The translations under genes were made by a program, and so were the position numbers. A stretch of DNA of 64,000 nt from Massilia yuzhufengensis (GTDB lineage Bacteria; Pseudomonadota; Gammaproteobacteria; Burkholderiales; Burkholderiaceae_D), in assembly GCF_900112225.1 (NCBI RefSeq), contig NZ_FOLD01000007.1, positions 62,001-126,000 on the forward strand, given 5' to 3'. Below, one piece after another: positions 54,101 to 62,501 of this stretch. Below the pieces are notes generated by a model. The model made no database searches, was not told the origin of the DNA, and worked only from the letters and a program-made list of their open reading frames with translations. Numbering within the stretch: the first letter of the stretch is position 1; each line of letters opens with the position of its first letter.

Positions 54101-55372
54101 GATGCGCGAGAAGTCGAGCAGCGAGTTGACCAGCTTGAGCAGGCGCAGCGCATTGCGGTGGGTCAGGTCGATGCGGCTGCGCTGGATGGGGCCGAGCGGC
54201 TCCTGGCCATCGGCCAGCGCGTCGTCGAGCGGTCCCAGGATCAGGGTCAGCGGCGTGCGGAATTCGTGCGAGACGTTCGAGAAGAAGGCGGTCTTGGCGC
54301 GGTCGATCTTGGCCAGCTCTTCGGCGCGGCGCTGCTCTTGTTCGTAGGCGGCGACATTGCCCACCGCCGTGCTCGCGGCGGCGCCGAGCAGGTCGTAGAA
54401 ATGCAGGTACTCGGCGTCCAGCGCACGGCGCGCGCTGACGCCGGCGACCAGGTAGCCGAACGGCTCCTGCTGCCCCGGCAGCATCACCGGCAGCAGAACC
54501 GCCGTATCCGGGGCTTCCTCATAGCTGCCGCAGCGCAGGCCGGCGAAGTCCGGCGCCAGGCCGGTGACCCGCTGGGCCGCGCGGGCGGCTGCCGCGCGGG
54601 CAAATGGCCAGATGGCGTCGTCCGGCGGTGTGGTGGCCGGGGCCAGCGCGCTATGGCCCTCGATGCCGGCGCGCCCGCGCAGCAGCAACTGGCCGGTGGT
54701 GGCGTCAAACTGGTAGAACAGCAGGAACGGCAGGTCCTCGGCCAGGCCGGCATGGCAGGCGGCCAGCTGGACGCCGATGTCGCCTGCGGTGCGCGCACCG
54801 GCCAGCGCTTCGCTCAGGCCGCGCAGGCCCTGGGTGCGGCGCGCGCCCAGCACCTGGTCGGTGGTTTCGGTAATCGGGTGGAACACCCCGCCGACCGCGC
54901 CGGACTCGTCGCGGATCGGCGAGAACGAAAAGGTCATGAAGGCTTCTTCCAGGTAGCCGCGGCGGTCGAGGAACATGCGCTGGTCGCGGATGTAGGCGCC
55001 CTCGCCCTTGTGCGCCCGGTCGAAGGCCTCGCCCACTACCGGCAGCGCGCTGGCCCAGACTTCCTTGAACGGCGCGCCCATCGAGGCCGGATGCAGGTCG
55101 CCGCAAATCGGGCGGTAGGCGTCGTTGTAGATCTGGATGTCGTGCTCGCCCCAGCACACCAGGATCGGGAAGGTCGAGGACAGGCACAGGCTCACGGTGG
55201 TGCGCAGGCTTTGCGGCCAGCTGACGAGGGCCCCGAGCGGTGTCGCCGACCAGTCCATCGAGCGGATCAGGGCGCCCATGTCGCCGCCGCCGGACAGCCA
55301 GTTCAGGTCGGATTGCGGAATGGCCGTGACAGGCAGATCGAACATGGGAATCGGGCTTTCGGGAGGGGACAT
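51146..55372 (-). CDS. Hybrid sensor kinase with two complete kinase cores and two receivers
   Basis: A soluble 1408-residue protein. Order: PAS-like (about 40-175), GAF (about 180-340), first kinase core (H369 in FFSNVSHEFRTPL; ATP domain to about 582), first receiver (about 643-758, D692), two PAS domains (about 775-890 and 895-1015), second kinase core (H1042 in LSTLAHELRNPL; ATP domain to about 1255) and second receiver (about 1285-1400, D1335). Both ATP domains retain N and G boxes (FNLLSNAFKFT, GTGIGLAL; SNLVNNAAKYT, GVGLNLVQRL). There is no membrane helix. Such a protein could relay phosphate internally. No response regulator is adjacent. Confidence 0.93.
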   Translation of the reverse strand: MSPPESPIPMFDLPVTAIPQSDLNWLSGGGDMGALIRSMDWSATPLGALVSWPQSLRTTVSLCLSSTFPILVCWGEHDIQIYNDAYRPICGDLHPASMGAPFKEVWASALPVVGEAFDRAHKGEGAYIRDQRMFLDRRGYLEEAFMTFSFSPIRDESGAVGGVFHPITETTDQVLGARRTQGLRGLSEALAGARTAGDIGVQLAACHAGLAEDLPFLLFYQFDATTGQLLLRGRAGIEGHSALAPATTPPDDAIWPFARAAAARAAQRVTGLAPDFAGLRCGSYEEAPDTAVLLPVMLPGQQEPFGYLVAGVSARRALDAEYLHFYDLLGAAASTAVGNVAAYEQEQRRAEELAKIDRAKTAFFSNVSHEFRTPLTLILGPLDDALADGQEPLGPIQRSRIDLTHRNALRLLKLVNSLLDFSRIEAGRVQASYQPVDLARLTTDLAGVFESAMARGGLAYRVEVQDLGEPVWIDRDMWEKIVFNLLSNAFKFTLEGSVTVRLARHGDGARLSVIDTGAGIPEKELARVFERFHRIEGTPGRTYEGTGIGLALMQELVWLHGGAITVDSVEGAGSRFNVDIPFGHGHLPAARIAAAPQPAPGDGQRIGAAFVEEALRWLPDAAPAMDAAAPVPDAAPAADLARPRILVADDNNDMRIYLQSLLAPWADVTVCADGEAAFALLESDPPDLLLSDVMMPRLDGFGLIARIRAHATLRHVPVMLLSARAGEEAKVEGLQAGADDYLVKPFAASELLARVRGQVKQARERRRQEQESLQRDAYFRSLVDASPAMLWTTDASEQCTYLSQRWYDFTGRRVEQDLGLGWLENVHPDDLERTVQTYIGASVARAPFALDFRLRRHDGVYRWVIDNGLPRFDGAGALAGYVGTVIDVHERKLLQQRFERVARAGNIGVWYADAPFGEFRLNAELAAQFGMDGCDSATVGQLAAAVHAADRAAFEEGVRRALGQGSVLDIEFRCAATAPGGVRWLRAAGWCELGEDGQPLRFDGVTFDVSSHKDAEQALRQLADELAMKNRQQSDFLSTLAHELRNPLAPIRAGIELLQAGAGAGTGAGARDVQGMMRRQVDHMVHLVDDLLDMARLSEGKLTLRLEAVLLGDVVHDAVEMAMPLVSARGHRLALRLPEAPVALHVDRHRVSQVISNLVNNAAKYTPAGGDIAVDAWLEGGDIAIAVSDTGIGIGSSALLQVFDMYAQGQASDSMGDGGLGVGLNLVQRLVQLHGGSVVAESPGEGRGSRFTVRLPLPTVPVAPAPVESPDPVVGTARAMQPAPLHILVVDDNVDAAEILATLLEIGGHRVQVAHDGAGALRAAAECAPDVVFLDIGLPDMTGYEAAGLLRGIEHMAGATLVALTGWGTEQDRQRARAAGFDHHLTKPAEFDVVNALLAKVVARDTGA

Positions 55373-55514
55373 CGGCGCGGGGGCTGGTAGCAGGACCCGG
55401 CTATTGTAAGTGATTGTTTCGGAAATACATTATCAAACAGACTACATTATTTGCGGAATTTGCTTGGATGCCACGGTCCGCAGTGGCTATACCTGTTCTT
55501 TCGTTAACGTAAAA

Positions 55515-55544
55515 ACGTCGTTCCGGCCTTCGCCGGAACGACGT
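55515..55544. terminator. Perfect 13-bp hairpin upstream of the RND operon end
   Basis: ACGTCGTTCCGGC/GCCGGAACGACGT around a CTTC tetraloop. It lies between the hybrid kinase start and the RND permease stop, on the permease's downstream side. The T-tract is on the minus strand (TTTTT after the stem). Confidence 0.75.
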
Positions 55545-55609
55545 GCATATTGCAACTAACTGAACACCATTCGCCCGAAGGCTGGCTTTGTGGTGAGGAG
55601 CCGGGGTAA

Positions 55610-58600
55610 TTACACCGGCAGCGCCTTGCCCCGGCCGCGGCCGGTAGCGAAGCGGCCCACGCGCACGATGCTCCGGAAGATCAGGCGCACGAACACCAGC
55701 GTCAGGATCGCTTCGATGAAGGTCATGAAGAAGGCGACCAGCACGTTGTAGCGCAGGGCGCGGCGGTTGAACTTGGCGAACATGCGGTCACGCGCGATCT
55801 CGATGCTGTCGTAGAAGGTCGGCACGACCAGCAGCGTCAGGAAAGTCGAGGTGATGGTGCCGCCGATGATCGCGATGGCCAGCGGCTGGTAGAACTGGCC
55901 GGCGTCGCCCAGGGCCAGCGCCACCGGCAGCATGCCGGCGATCAGGGCGAAGGTCGTCATCAGGATCGGACGCAGGCGCTTGCGGCCCGCCTGCATCAGC
56001 GCGTCCTCGCGGTCCATGCCCTCTTTTTCCAGCGCGCGGGCGGCGTCCAGCAGCAGGATCGCGTTCTTTGCCACCAGGCCCATCAGCATGATGACGCCGA
56101 TCAGGCTCATCAGGTTGAGGGTGTTCTTGGTCATCAGGAGCGCCAGCACCACGCCGATCAGGGACAGCGGCAGCGACAGCATCACGCCCAGCGGCGCGGT
56201 GAAGGAACCGAACTGCATCACCAGGATCAGGTACATCAGGCCGATGCCCGACACCAGCGAGATGCCCATCGCGGTGAACACTTCCTGCTGGTCCTGGCCG
56301 GCGCCGCCCAGTTGCAGGCCATAGCCTGGCGGGAAGTCGAAACTCTTGGCCAGCTTCATCGCGTCGCCGGTCACTTCACCCGGCGAACGGCCCTGGGCGT
56401 TGGCCGACACGGTGATCATGCGCTCGCCGTTCTTGTGGCGGATGGCGGCCGGGCCCTTGCCCATGGTGATGCTGGCGATCTGCTCCAGCGGCACCATCAT
56501 GCCGGTGCCGGCAACCGCGATCGGCAGGCGCTCGATGCTGTCGGTATTGACGCGGTCGTCCGGATGCAGGCGCACGGCGACGTCGCGGGTCTCGTTGCTC
56601 GGGTCGACCCAGTCGCCCACTTCGATACCGGCGAAGGCCACGCGCAGCGACTGGGCGGCGTCGTTGATCGAGATGCCCATGGCGTTGGCCAGGCCGCGGT
56701 CGAGCACGATCTGCAGCTCGTTCTTCGGATCCTGCTCCGACAGGGTGACGTCGACCGCGCCCGGCACTTCGCGCAGTTTCGCCATGTAGGCGGTGGTCAG
56801 TTCCATCAGCTTGCGCGAATCCGGACCGGTGAACTGGATCTGGACCGGCTTGCCGCCGCCGTTCAGGTCGTCGATCACGGTGTACTCGGCGCCCACCAGG
56901 CGGCCGACCTTCTCGCGTAGTTCGACCGCGATCTCGGCGCCGCTGCGCTTGCGCTCGCTGCGCTTGCCGATGTCGACATAGACGCGGCCGCCGCCGGTGT
57001 TGGCATTGCTGTTGGTGTCTTTCACTTCAGGAATGGCGCGGGCCAGTTCGGCCGCCGCTTCGACCTTGCGGCGCGCATACTCCACGCTCGACGAGGCCGG
57101 CACGCGGATCTCGACCATCAGGGTGCCCTGGTCGGATTTCGGCAGGAAGCTCGAGCCGCCGAACTTGGCTTGCAGGAAGATCGCGCCGACGAAGCTGGCG
57201 ATGGCGATGGCCGCCATCCAGCGCCGGTGGTGCAGCGCCCAGGCGATCACGCGGCTGTAGCGGTCGGCCTGGTGGTCGAACCAGACGTTGAAGCGGTCGA
57301 GCACTTTGCCGATGCCCTTCTTCTGGATCTTGTGGTGGTCGACCGGGTCACCCCAGTAGGCCGACAGCATCGGGTCGAGGGTGAAGGAGATGAACAGCGA
57401 CACGATCACCGAGCAGGTGACGGTAAGGGCGAACGGACCGAACCATTGGCCGGACATGCCCGGCATGAAGGCGACCGGGATGAACACGGCCATGATCGAG
57501 AAGGTGGTCGCGGCCACGGCCATGCCGATCTCGGCGGTGCCTTCCAGCGCCGCGGTGCGGCGGTCGGAACCCAGTTCCATGTGACGCACGATGTTTTCCC
57601 GCACCACGATCGCATCGTCGATCAGCACGCCGATGGCCAGCGACAGGCCGAGCAGGGTCATGAAGTTCAGCGTGAAGCCGCACAGCCAGACCGCGATGAA
57701 GGCGGCCAGCACCGAGGTCGGCAGCGACAGCGCGGTGATCAGGGTCGAACGCCAGGAGTTCAGGAACACGTACACCACGAAGATGGTCAGGATCGCGCCC
57801 AGCACCAGCGATTCGATCACGTTGTTCAGGCTCATCTGGGCGTCCTCGCCGCCATCGCGGGTGACTTCCAGCTTGGTGCCTGGCGGCAGTTCTTTCTGGG
57901 TCTCTTCGACCACTGCATGGACCTTCTTGGCCAGCGACACGGTCGAGGCGTCGCGCGAGCGCGACACCTGGATACCCACGTTCGGCTTACCGCTGCGCAT
58001 CGACAGGCTGTTGATGTCGGCGTAGCCGTCCTTGATTTCGGCGACCTGGTTCAGGCGCACGATCTGGTCGCCGTTACGCTTGACCACGACCTGCGAGAAA
58101 TCTTCCGGGCGCTCGATGCGGCCGACCAGGCGGATGCCCTTCTCGTCCAGCTCGCTGCGCAGCTTGCCCACCGGCGCATTGGTGTTCTGGGTGCGCAGGG
58201 CGGTGGTCACGTCGGACGCCGACACGCCGAATTCGCGCATCTTCTCGGCGCGCAGCAGGACCGACAGTTCGCGGCGCAGGGCGCCGTTGACGTTGACGGT
58301 CGAGACGCCGTCGATGGCGCGGAATTTATCGGCCAGCACGTCTTCGGCGTAGCGCGAGATTTCCGCGTGGCTCTGCTTGCTCGACGACAGCGCCAGCGAC
58401 ATCACCGGCTCGGAAGCCGGATCGATGCGGCGCAGGATCGGCTCGCGCATCTCGACCGGCAGCTTGTAGCGCACCGCGGCGATGGCGTTGCGGACGTCGT
58501 CCGAGGCTTCGATCAGGTTGCGGTCGAAGTCGAATTCCATCCAGATCGAGGCGCCGCCTTCATAGGAGTTGGAGTTGACTTCGGTGACGCCCTGGATCGC

Positions 58601-58816
58601 CAGCATCTGCTTCTCGATGCGGTTGGTGATCTCGCGCTCGGCCGTTTCCGGCGAGGCGCCCGGGTAGGGGATGTCGACCACGATGATCGGCACCTCGACG
58701 TCGGGGTTCTGGTTGACCTTGAGCTTGGACAGGGCCAGCAGGCCCATGGCCATCATCGCCACGATCAGCACGACCGTGGCGACGGGTTTCTTGACACTGA
58801 AATTTGAGAGGAACAT
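55610..58816 (-). CDS. RND efflux transporter, inner-membrane permease
   Basis: A 1068-residue AcrB/MdtB-family proton-driven drug or metabolite exporter with 12 helices and two large periplasmic loops. The proton-relay aspartates D400 and D401 are present in [13 protein letters not shown]. The N-terminus [25 protein letters not shown] and the final helices with the basic tail are complete. It works with the adaptor 11 bases upstream. No outer-membrane channel gene or regulator is adjacent, so a TolC-like partner must be elsewhere. Substrate is unknown. Confidence 0.94.
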   Translation of the reverse strand: MFLSNFSVKKPVATVVLIVAMMAMGLLALSKLKVNQNPDVEVPIIVVDIPYPGASPETAEREITNRIEKQMLAIQGVTEVNSNSYEGGASIWMEFDFDRNLIEASDDVRNAIAAVRYKLPVEMREPILRRIDPASEPVMSLALSSSKQSHAEISRYAEDVLADKFRAIDGVSTVNVNGALRRELSVLLRAEKMREFGVSASDVTTALRTQNTNAPVGKLRSELDEKGIRLVGRIERPEDFSQVVVKRNGDQIVRLNQVAEIKDGYADINSLSMRSGKPNVGIQVSRSRDASTVSLAKKVHAVVEETQKELPPGTKLEVTRDGGEDAQMSLNNVIESLVLGAILTIFVVYVFLNSWRSTLITALSLPTSVLAAFIAVWLCGFTLNFMTLLGLSLAIGVLIDDAIVVRENIVRHMELGSDRRTAALEGTAEIGMAVAATTFSIMAVFIPVAFMPGMSGQWFGPFALTVTCSVIVSLFISFTLDPMLSAYWGDPVDHHKIQKKGIGKVLDRFNVWFDHQADRYSRVIAWALHHRRWMAAIAIASFVGAIFLQAKFGGSSFLPKSDQGTLMVEIRVPASSSVEYARRKVEAAAELARAIPEVKDTNSNANTGGGRVYVDIGKRSERKRSGAEIAVELREKVGRLVGAEYTVIDDLNGGGKPVQIQFTGPDSRKLMELTTAYMAKLREVPGAVDVTLSEQDPKNELQIVLDRGLANAMGISINDAAQSLRVAFAGIEVGDWVDPSNETRDVAVRLHPDDRVNTDSIERLPIAVAGTGMMVPLEQIASITMGKGPAAIRHKNGERMITVSANAQGRSPGEVTGDAMKLAKSFDFPPGYGLQLGGAGQDQQEVFTAMGISLVSGIGLMYLILVMQFGSFTAPLGVMLSLPLSLIGVVLALLMTKNTLNLMSLIGVIMLMGLVAKNAILLLDAARALEKEGMDREDALMQAGRKRLRPILMTTFALIAGMLPVALALGDAGQFYQPLAIAIIGGTITSTFLTLLVVPTFYDSIEIARDRMFAKFNRRALRYNVLVAFFMTFIEAILTLVFVRLIFRSIVRVGRFATGRGRGKALPV

Positions 58817-58827
58817 ATTATTTTTCC

Positions 58828-60015
58828 TTATTTCCCTTGCACCGCGCCGCTGCCGACAGCGCCGGCCGCACTGGCGACGCGCGCGGCGCCCATCTCGACC
58901 TTCTGGCCGTCTTTCAGGTTCGAGGTCGGGGCGCGCAGCACGACGTCGCCGGCGGCAAGGCCCTGCTTGATCTCGATGTTGCCGGTGCGCGGGTCGCGCG
59001 CGCCGATCACCAGGTTGACCTGGGACAGGGTCTTGTCCTTGATGCGCCAGGTATAGGCCTTGTCGCCCGCCTTCACCACGGCCGCTTCCGGCAGCATCAG
59101 GGCTTCGGTCGCCTGGGCGTCGATGCGGCCTTCGGCATACAGGCCGGCCACCTTCGGCTGGACCTTGTCGGCAAACTCGACCACCACTTCGACCTGGCGG
59201 GTCACGGCATTGGCGGCCGGGTCGATGCGCTTGACGACGCCGGCGAACTGCTGCTCGCCGTAGCCGTTGACGCGGAAATTGACCTTCTGGCCCAGTTTCA
59301 CGGTAGAGATCGAGTCGGCCGAGACGCGCGCCTGGAAGCGCATGCTGTTCGGGTCGATCACCTTGACCAGTTCCTTGCCGATGGTGGCGGTGTCGCCGTT
59401 TGATACCTTGCGCTCGGAGACGATGCCGTCGAAGGGCGCGCGCACCACGGTGCGGTTGAGCAGCTGGCGGGCGGTGGCGGCGCGGCTCTTGGCGGCCGAC
59501 AGTTCGCTCTGGGCGCTGTTGCGGCGCACTTCGGCGTCGTCCAGGCCCACGGCCGAGGCCATGCCGGAGGCGCGCAGGGTCTTCATGCGCTCGAGCTGGC
59601 GGTTGGCCTGGTCCAGCGCCTGGGTCGACGAGCGCACGGTGGCTTCGGCCGACACCAGGCTGTCGCGGATCGCGGTTTCGTCCAGGCGCACCAGCACGTC
59701 GCCGCGCTTGACCGGCTCGCCGTTCTCTTTCAGGACCTGCAGCACCACGGCCGAGACTTCGGCGCGCAGGTCGGCCTTGCGCTCGGGCTGGATCGAACCG
59801 GTGACGACCGGGCCGCTGGCCAGGGTGTCGCTGCGGATGGTCATCACGTCTTCCGGCGCGACCTGCAGCTGCGACGGACGCTTGTCCTTCGGGTCGCCTT
59901 TGGCATCAAGCTTGGCAGAGGTTTCCGCGCCCGGCTTGGCGGGCTCCTTGGCCTCCTTGCTGCAGGCGGCGAGCGCCGTGGCGATAGCTAGGACGAGTAA
60001 TGATTTGCGCAGCAT
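58828..60015 (-). CDS. RND efflux periplasmic adaptor (membrane fusion protein), lipoprotein
   Basis: A 395-residue HlyD/AcrA-like adaptor with lipobox LAAC (cysteine 18). Family segments include LRAEVSAVVLQVLKENGEPVKRGDVLVRLD, the hairpin around QALDQANRQLERMKTL, and the barrel stretch RAPFDGIVSERKVSNGD. It links the permease to an outer-membrane channel. It is the first gene of a two-gene operon. Confidence 0.94.
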   Translation of the reverse strand: MLRKSLLVLAIATALAACSKEAKEPAKPGAETSAKLDAKGDPKDKRPSQLQVAPEDVMTIRSDTLASGPVVTGSIQPERKADLRAEVSAVVLQVLKENGEPVKRGDVLVRLDETAIRDSLVSAEATVRSSTQALDQANRQLERMKTLRASGMASAVGLDDAEVRRNSAQSELSAAKSRAATARQLLNRTVVRAPFDGIVSERKVSNGDTATIGKELVKVIDPNSMRFQARVSADSISTVKLGQKVNFRVNGYGEQQFAGVVKRIDPAANAVTRQVEVVVEFADKVQPKVAGLYAEGRIDAQATEALMLPEAAVVKAGDKAYTWRIKDKTLSQVNLVIGARDPRTGNIEIKQGLAAGDVVLRAPTSNLKDGQKVEMGAARVASAAGAVGSGAVQGK

Positions 60016-60273
60016 TTGGTTCTCCAGAGAATGGACTCAGTGTTCTTGTAAATATAAGGATATGGACAGCCTGCGCGCAGTATCGATTAGTGCCCCGTGG
60101 GCGTCAATTGACGAACCTGCGTACTGCTGAAATCGAGGGATGAAATGCGATATTTGGCGACGAGCTGCATTCCAGGCGGACTGGAAGGCGGTGGTGTTGC
60201 GGACAGGCGGACGTCCGTGCTGTCCGCCCTGCCCCGCATCGTGTCTCCTCCGCGCCTTGCCGCCAGGGGATGC

Positions 60274-60690
60274 CTAGCCCAGCAGCGCGTTGACCAGGAA
60301 ACCCATGCCGATGCCGGTGGCGATGCCGCCGCTGATTTCCACCAGCGTGTGGCCCATGCGCTCGCGCAGCACGACGTGGCCGGCCGTCTCGCACGCCAGC
60401 CGGTTGATCGCCGCCGCCTGGCGGCCGACGTGCTGGCGCAAGCTGTTCGCGTCGATCATCACGATGAACGCCAGCGTCACCGCGACCCCGAACGCCGGGT
60501 GGCCCATGCCCTCGCGCAGCGCGATCAGGGTGGCCATGCTGGTGACGACGGAGCTGTGGTTGCTGGGGAAGCCGCCGTTGCCCACCAGGTTGAAAGCCCA
60601 GCGGCGCTGGCGCGCGCTGGTAATCAGGAACTTGATCGGGCCGACCACCATCCAGGTCAGCACCGGGGTAACTAGGTAAACAAAATCCAT
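60274..60690 (-). CDS. Divergent PAP2 family membrane protein
   Basis: A 138-residue protein of the DUF212/divergent PAP2 family. It has GGFPSNHSSVVTSMATLIALREG and IDANSLRQHVGRQA, which resemble the phosphatase histidine motifs of PAP2 enzymes, and a last ERMGHTLVEISGGIATG. About four helices are predicted. Its reaction is not established; phospholipid phosphatase activity is possible. The gaps on both sides (258 and 159 bases) hold nothing recognisable. Confidence 0.85.
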   Translation of the reverse strand: MDFVYLVTPVLTWMVVGPIKFLITSARQRRWAFNLVGNGGFPSNHSSVVTSMATLIALREGMGHPAFGVAVTLAFIVMIDANSLRQHVGRQAAAINRLACETAGHVVLRERMGHTLVEISGGIATGIGMGFLVNALLG

Positions 60691-60849
60691 GTTAGAAATC
60701 CAGGTGGTTTGAGTGTAGCGTTAATGCCGGCGGGAATTATCTCACTTGCAAGGCCATCGTTGGAACAAATGCAGGGACATCCGTAGCGCCGCCGCGGCAC
60801 CTGGAACGGTAATATTCTCTCAACCAGACGAGACTAGCAAGGGGGCGAT

Positions 60850-61899
60850 ATGCGGCATTTCCGGTTGTCGATCGGCGTTACCGTCATCCTGATGGCCCTT
60901 GCCGGCTGGTGGGGCTACGAGCACCGGGGCATCGCCGGCATGCTGCAGGCGCTCTGGATCACGGCCGTGCTCGGCGTGCTGGAAGTGTCTCTTTCTTTCG
61001 ACAATGCGGTGGTCAACGCTTCCGTCCTGCGCGGCTGGAACGAGTTCTGGCGCAAGCTGTTCCTCACCGTGGGCATCCTGGTGGCCGTGTTCGGCATGCG
61101 CCTGATCTTCCCGCTCGTCATCGTGTCGGCCGCGACCGGGCTCGGCCTGGTGGAGGTCTGGCACATGGCCATCGACAACCCCCAGGAATATTCGCGCCAC
61201 CTCACCGAGAAGCACGCCGAAGTCGCCTCGTTCGGCGGCGCCTTCCTGATGCTGGTGTTCCTGAATTTCCTGTTCGACGAAGAAAAGGAATTGCACTGGC
61301 TCGGCTGGATCGAGGAAAAAGTGGGCAAGTACGGCACCGAAGGCCTGGCCATCCTGATCACCCTGTCGGCCGTGTGCGGCGCCATGTCGCTGATGCCGGA
61401 AGCGCGCAAGCTCCCGGTGCTGGTGGCCGGCGTCACCGGTGTGCTCATCTATATAGCGGTGCAGTGGCTCAGCGCCCTGCTCGAGAAGGAAGAGCACGAC
61501 CCGACGGTGGGCAAGATGATCTCGCAGGGCAGCATCGGCGGCTTCCTCTACCTCGAAGTGCTGGACGCCTCGTTCAGCTTCGACGGCGTCATTGGCGCCT
61601 TTGCGATCACCAACGACGTCGTCATCATCATGCTGGGGCTGGCGATCGGCGCCATGTTCGTGCGCTCGATGACGGTGTTCCTGGTCTACAAGGGCACGCT
61701 GGAGGAATTCGTGTTCCTGGAACACGGGGCGCATTATGCGATCGGGATCCTGGCGCTGATCATGTTCGCCAGCGTGCACTATCACATTCCGGAATGGTTC
61801 ACCGGGCTGTCGGGGCTGGCCTTCATCCTGGTGTCGCTGTGGTCGTCGGTGCGCTACCGGCGCCGCATTGCGCACAAGGAGCATGCGCTGCCGTCCTAG
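60850..61899 (+). CDS. DUF475/TerC-like integral membrane protein
   Basis: A 349-residue protein with about eight helices. The LEVSLSFDNAVVNASVL motif near the N-terminus and the later LEVLDASFSFDGVIGAFAIT carry the paired acidic residues of the TerC/LysE-like superfamily, which suggests metal-ion binding or transport. It is annotated DUF475 in related genomes. A GGGGG ribosome site lies 4-8 bases before the ATG. It is followed by a small membrane protein gene after 90 bases. Confidence 0.86.
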   Translation: MRHFRLSIGVTVILMALAGWWGYEHRGIAGMLQALWITAVLGVLEVSLSFDNAVVNASVLRGWNEFWRKLFLTVGILVAVFGMRLIFPLVIVSAATGLGLVEVWHMAIDNPQEYSRHLTEKHAEVASFGGAFLMLVFLNFLFDEEKELHWLGWIEEKVGKYGTEGLAILITLSAVCGAMSLMPEARKLPVLVAGVTGVLIYIAVQWLSALLEKEEHDPTVGKMISQGSIGGFLYLEVLDASFSFDGVIGAFAITNDVVIIMLGLAIGAMFVRSMTVFLVYKGTLEEFVFLEHGAHYAIGILALIMFASVHYHIPEWFTGLSGLAFILVSLWSSVRYRRRIAHKEHALPS

Positions 61900-61989
61900 C
61901 ATGCTCGGCATTTTGCTATTTTGTCCAGCCGTGGGAGAATGGGCCCCGGCCGCACCGTGCTGCCATCCTGACAACCACTCCTGACTGCC

Positions 61990-62397
61990 ATGCCCAAGAC
62001 CCTGCCAAAACGCGCCACCGCCCTGATCCTGTCCGCCCTCGCCGCCGTGCTGGTGCTGTTCGCACTGTATACATGGTTCACGCTGAGCTGGTCGTACTCG
62101 GAAGGCGAACGCGCCGGCTACCTGCAGAAGTTCTCCAAGAAGGGCTGGCTGTGCAAAACCTGGGAGGGTGAGATCCTCCTGTCGAGCATGCCGGGCGCGA
62201 TTCCCGAGCGCTTCGCGTTTTCGGTGCGCGACGAAGCGGTGGTGAAACATCTGCAGAACACGATGGGGCAGCGGGTGCAGATCACGTACGAGCAGCACGT
62301 GGGGGTGCCGACGGCGTGCTTCGGGGAGACGGAGTATTTCGCGACCAAGGCCAGTGTGGGGCCGGTGAATCCGGTGGCGCCCAATCAGGGGCAGTAA
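61990..62397 (+). CDS. Small membrane-anchored hypothetical protein
   Basis: A 135-residue protein with one N-terminal helix (ATALILSALAAVLVLFALYTWF) and a periplasmic domain with two cysteines (WLCKTWEGE; TACFGE) that could form a disulfide. YLQKFSKKGWLCKTWEGE is the most distinctive stretch. It has been seen in related bacteria, sometimes mislabelled as a 6-phosphogluconate dehydrogenase, but has no dehydrogenase features. Function unknown. Confidence 0.78.
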   Translation: MPKTLPKRATALILSALAAVLVLFALYTWFTLSWSYSEGERAGYLQKFSKKGWLCKTWEGEILLSSMPGAIPERFAFSVRDEAVVKHLQNTMGQRVQITYEQHVGVPTACFGETEYFATKASVGPVNPVAPNQGQ

Positions 62398-62451
62398 TAC
62401 GTTTGGCGTATTAATTGATACTGATTAATATGCGCGGCGTATCACAGTAAA

Positions 62452-62479
62452 TTGGGTTCCCGCCTGCGCGGGGACCCAG
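62452..62479. terminator. GC-rich hairpin between convergent genes
   Basis: TTGGGTTCCCGC/GCGGGGACCCAG around CTGC; T-tract on the plus side (TTTG). Serves the gene at 61990 and possibly the coiled-coil gene. A short TATTAAT/ATTAATA palindrome lies nearby at 62410-62431. Confidence 0.7.
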
Positions 62480-62501
62480 TTTGACCTTCGCGACTAAAAC
62501 C

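Noticed and set aside
51083-55390. 1435-residue open frame on the plus strand
   Set aside because: Antisense of the double-core kinase, which has clear domains in order; the plus frame has none.
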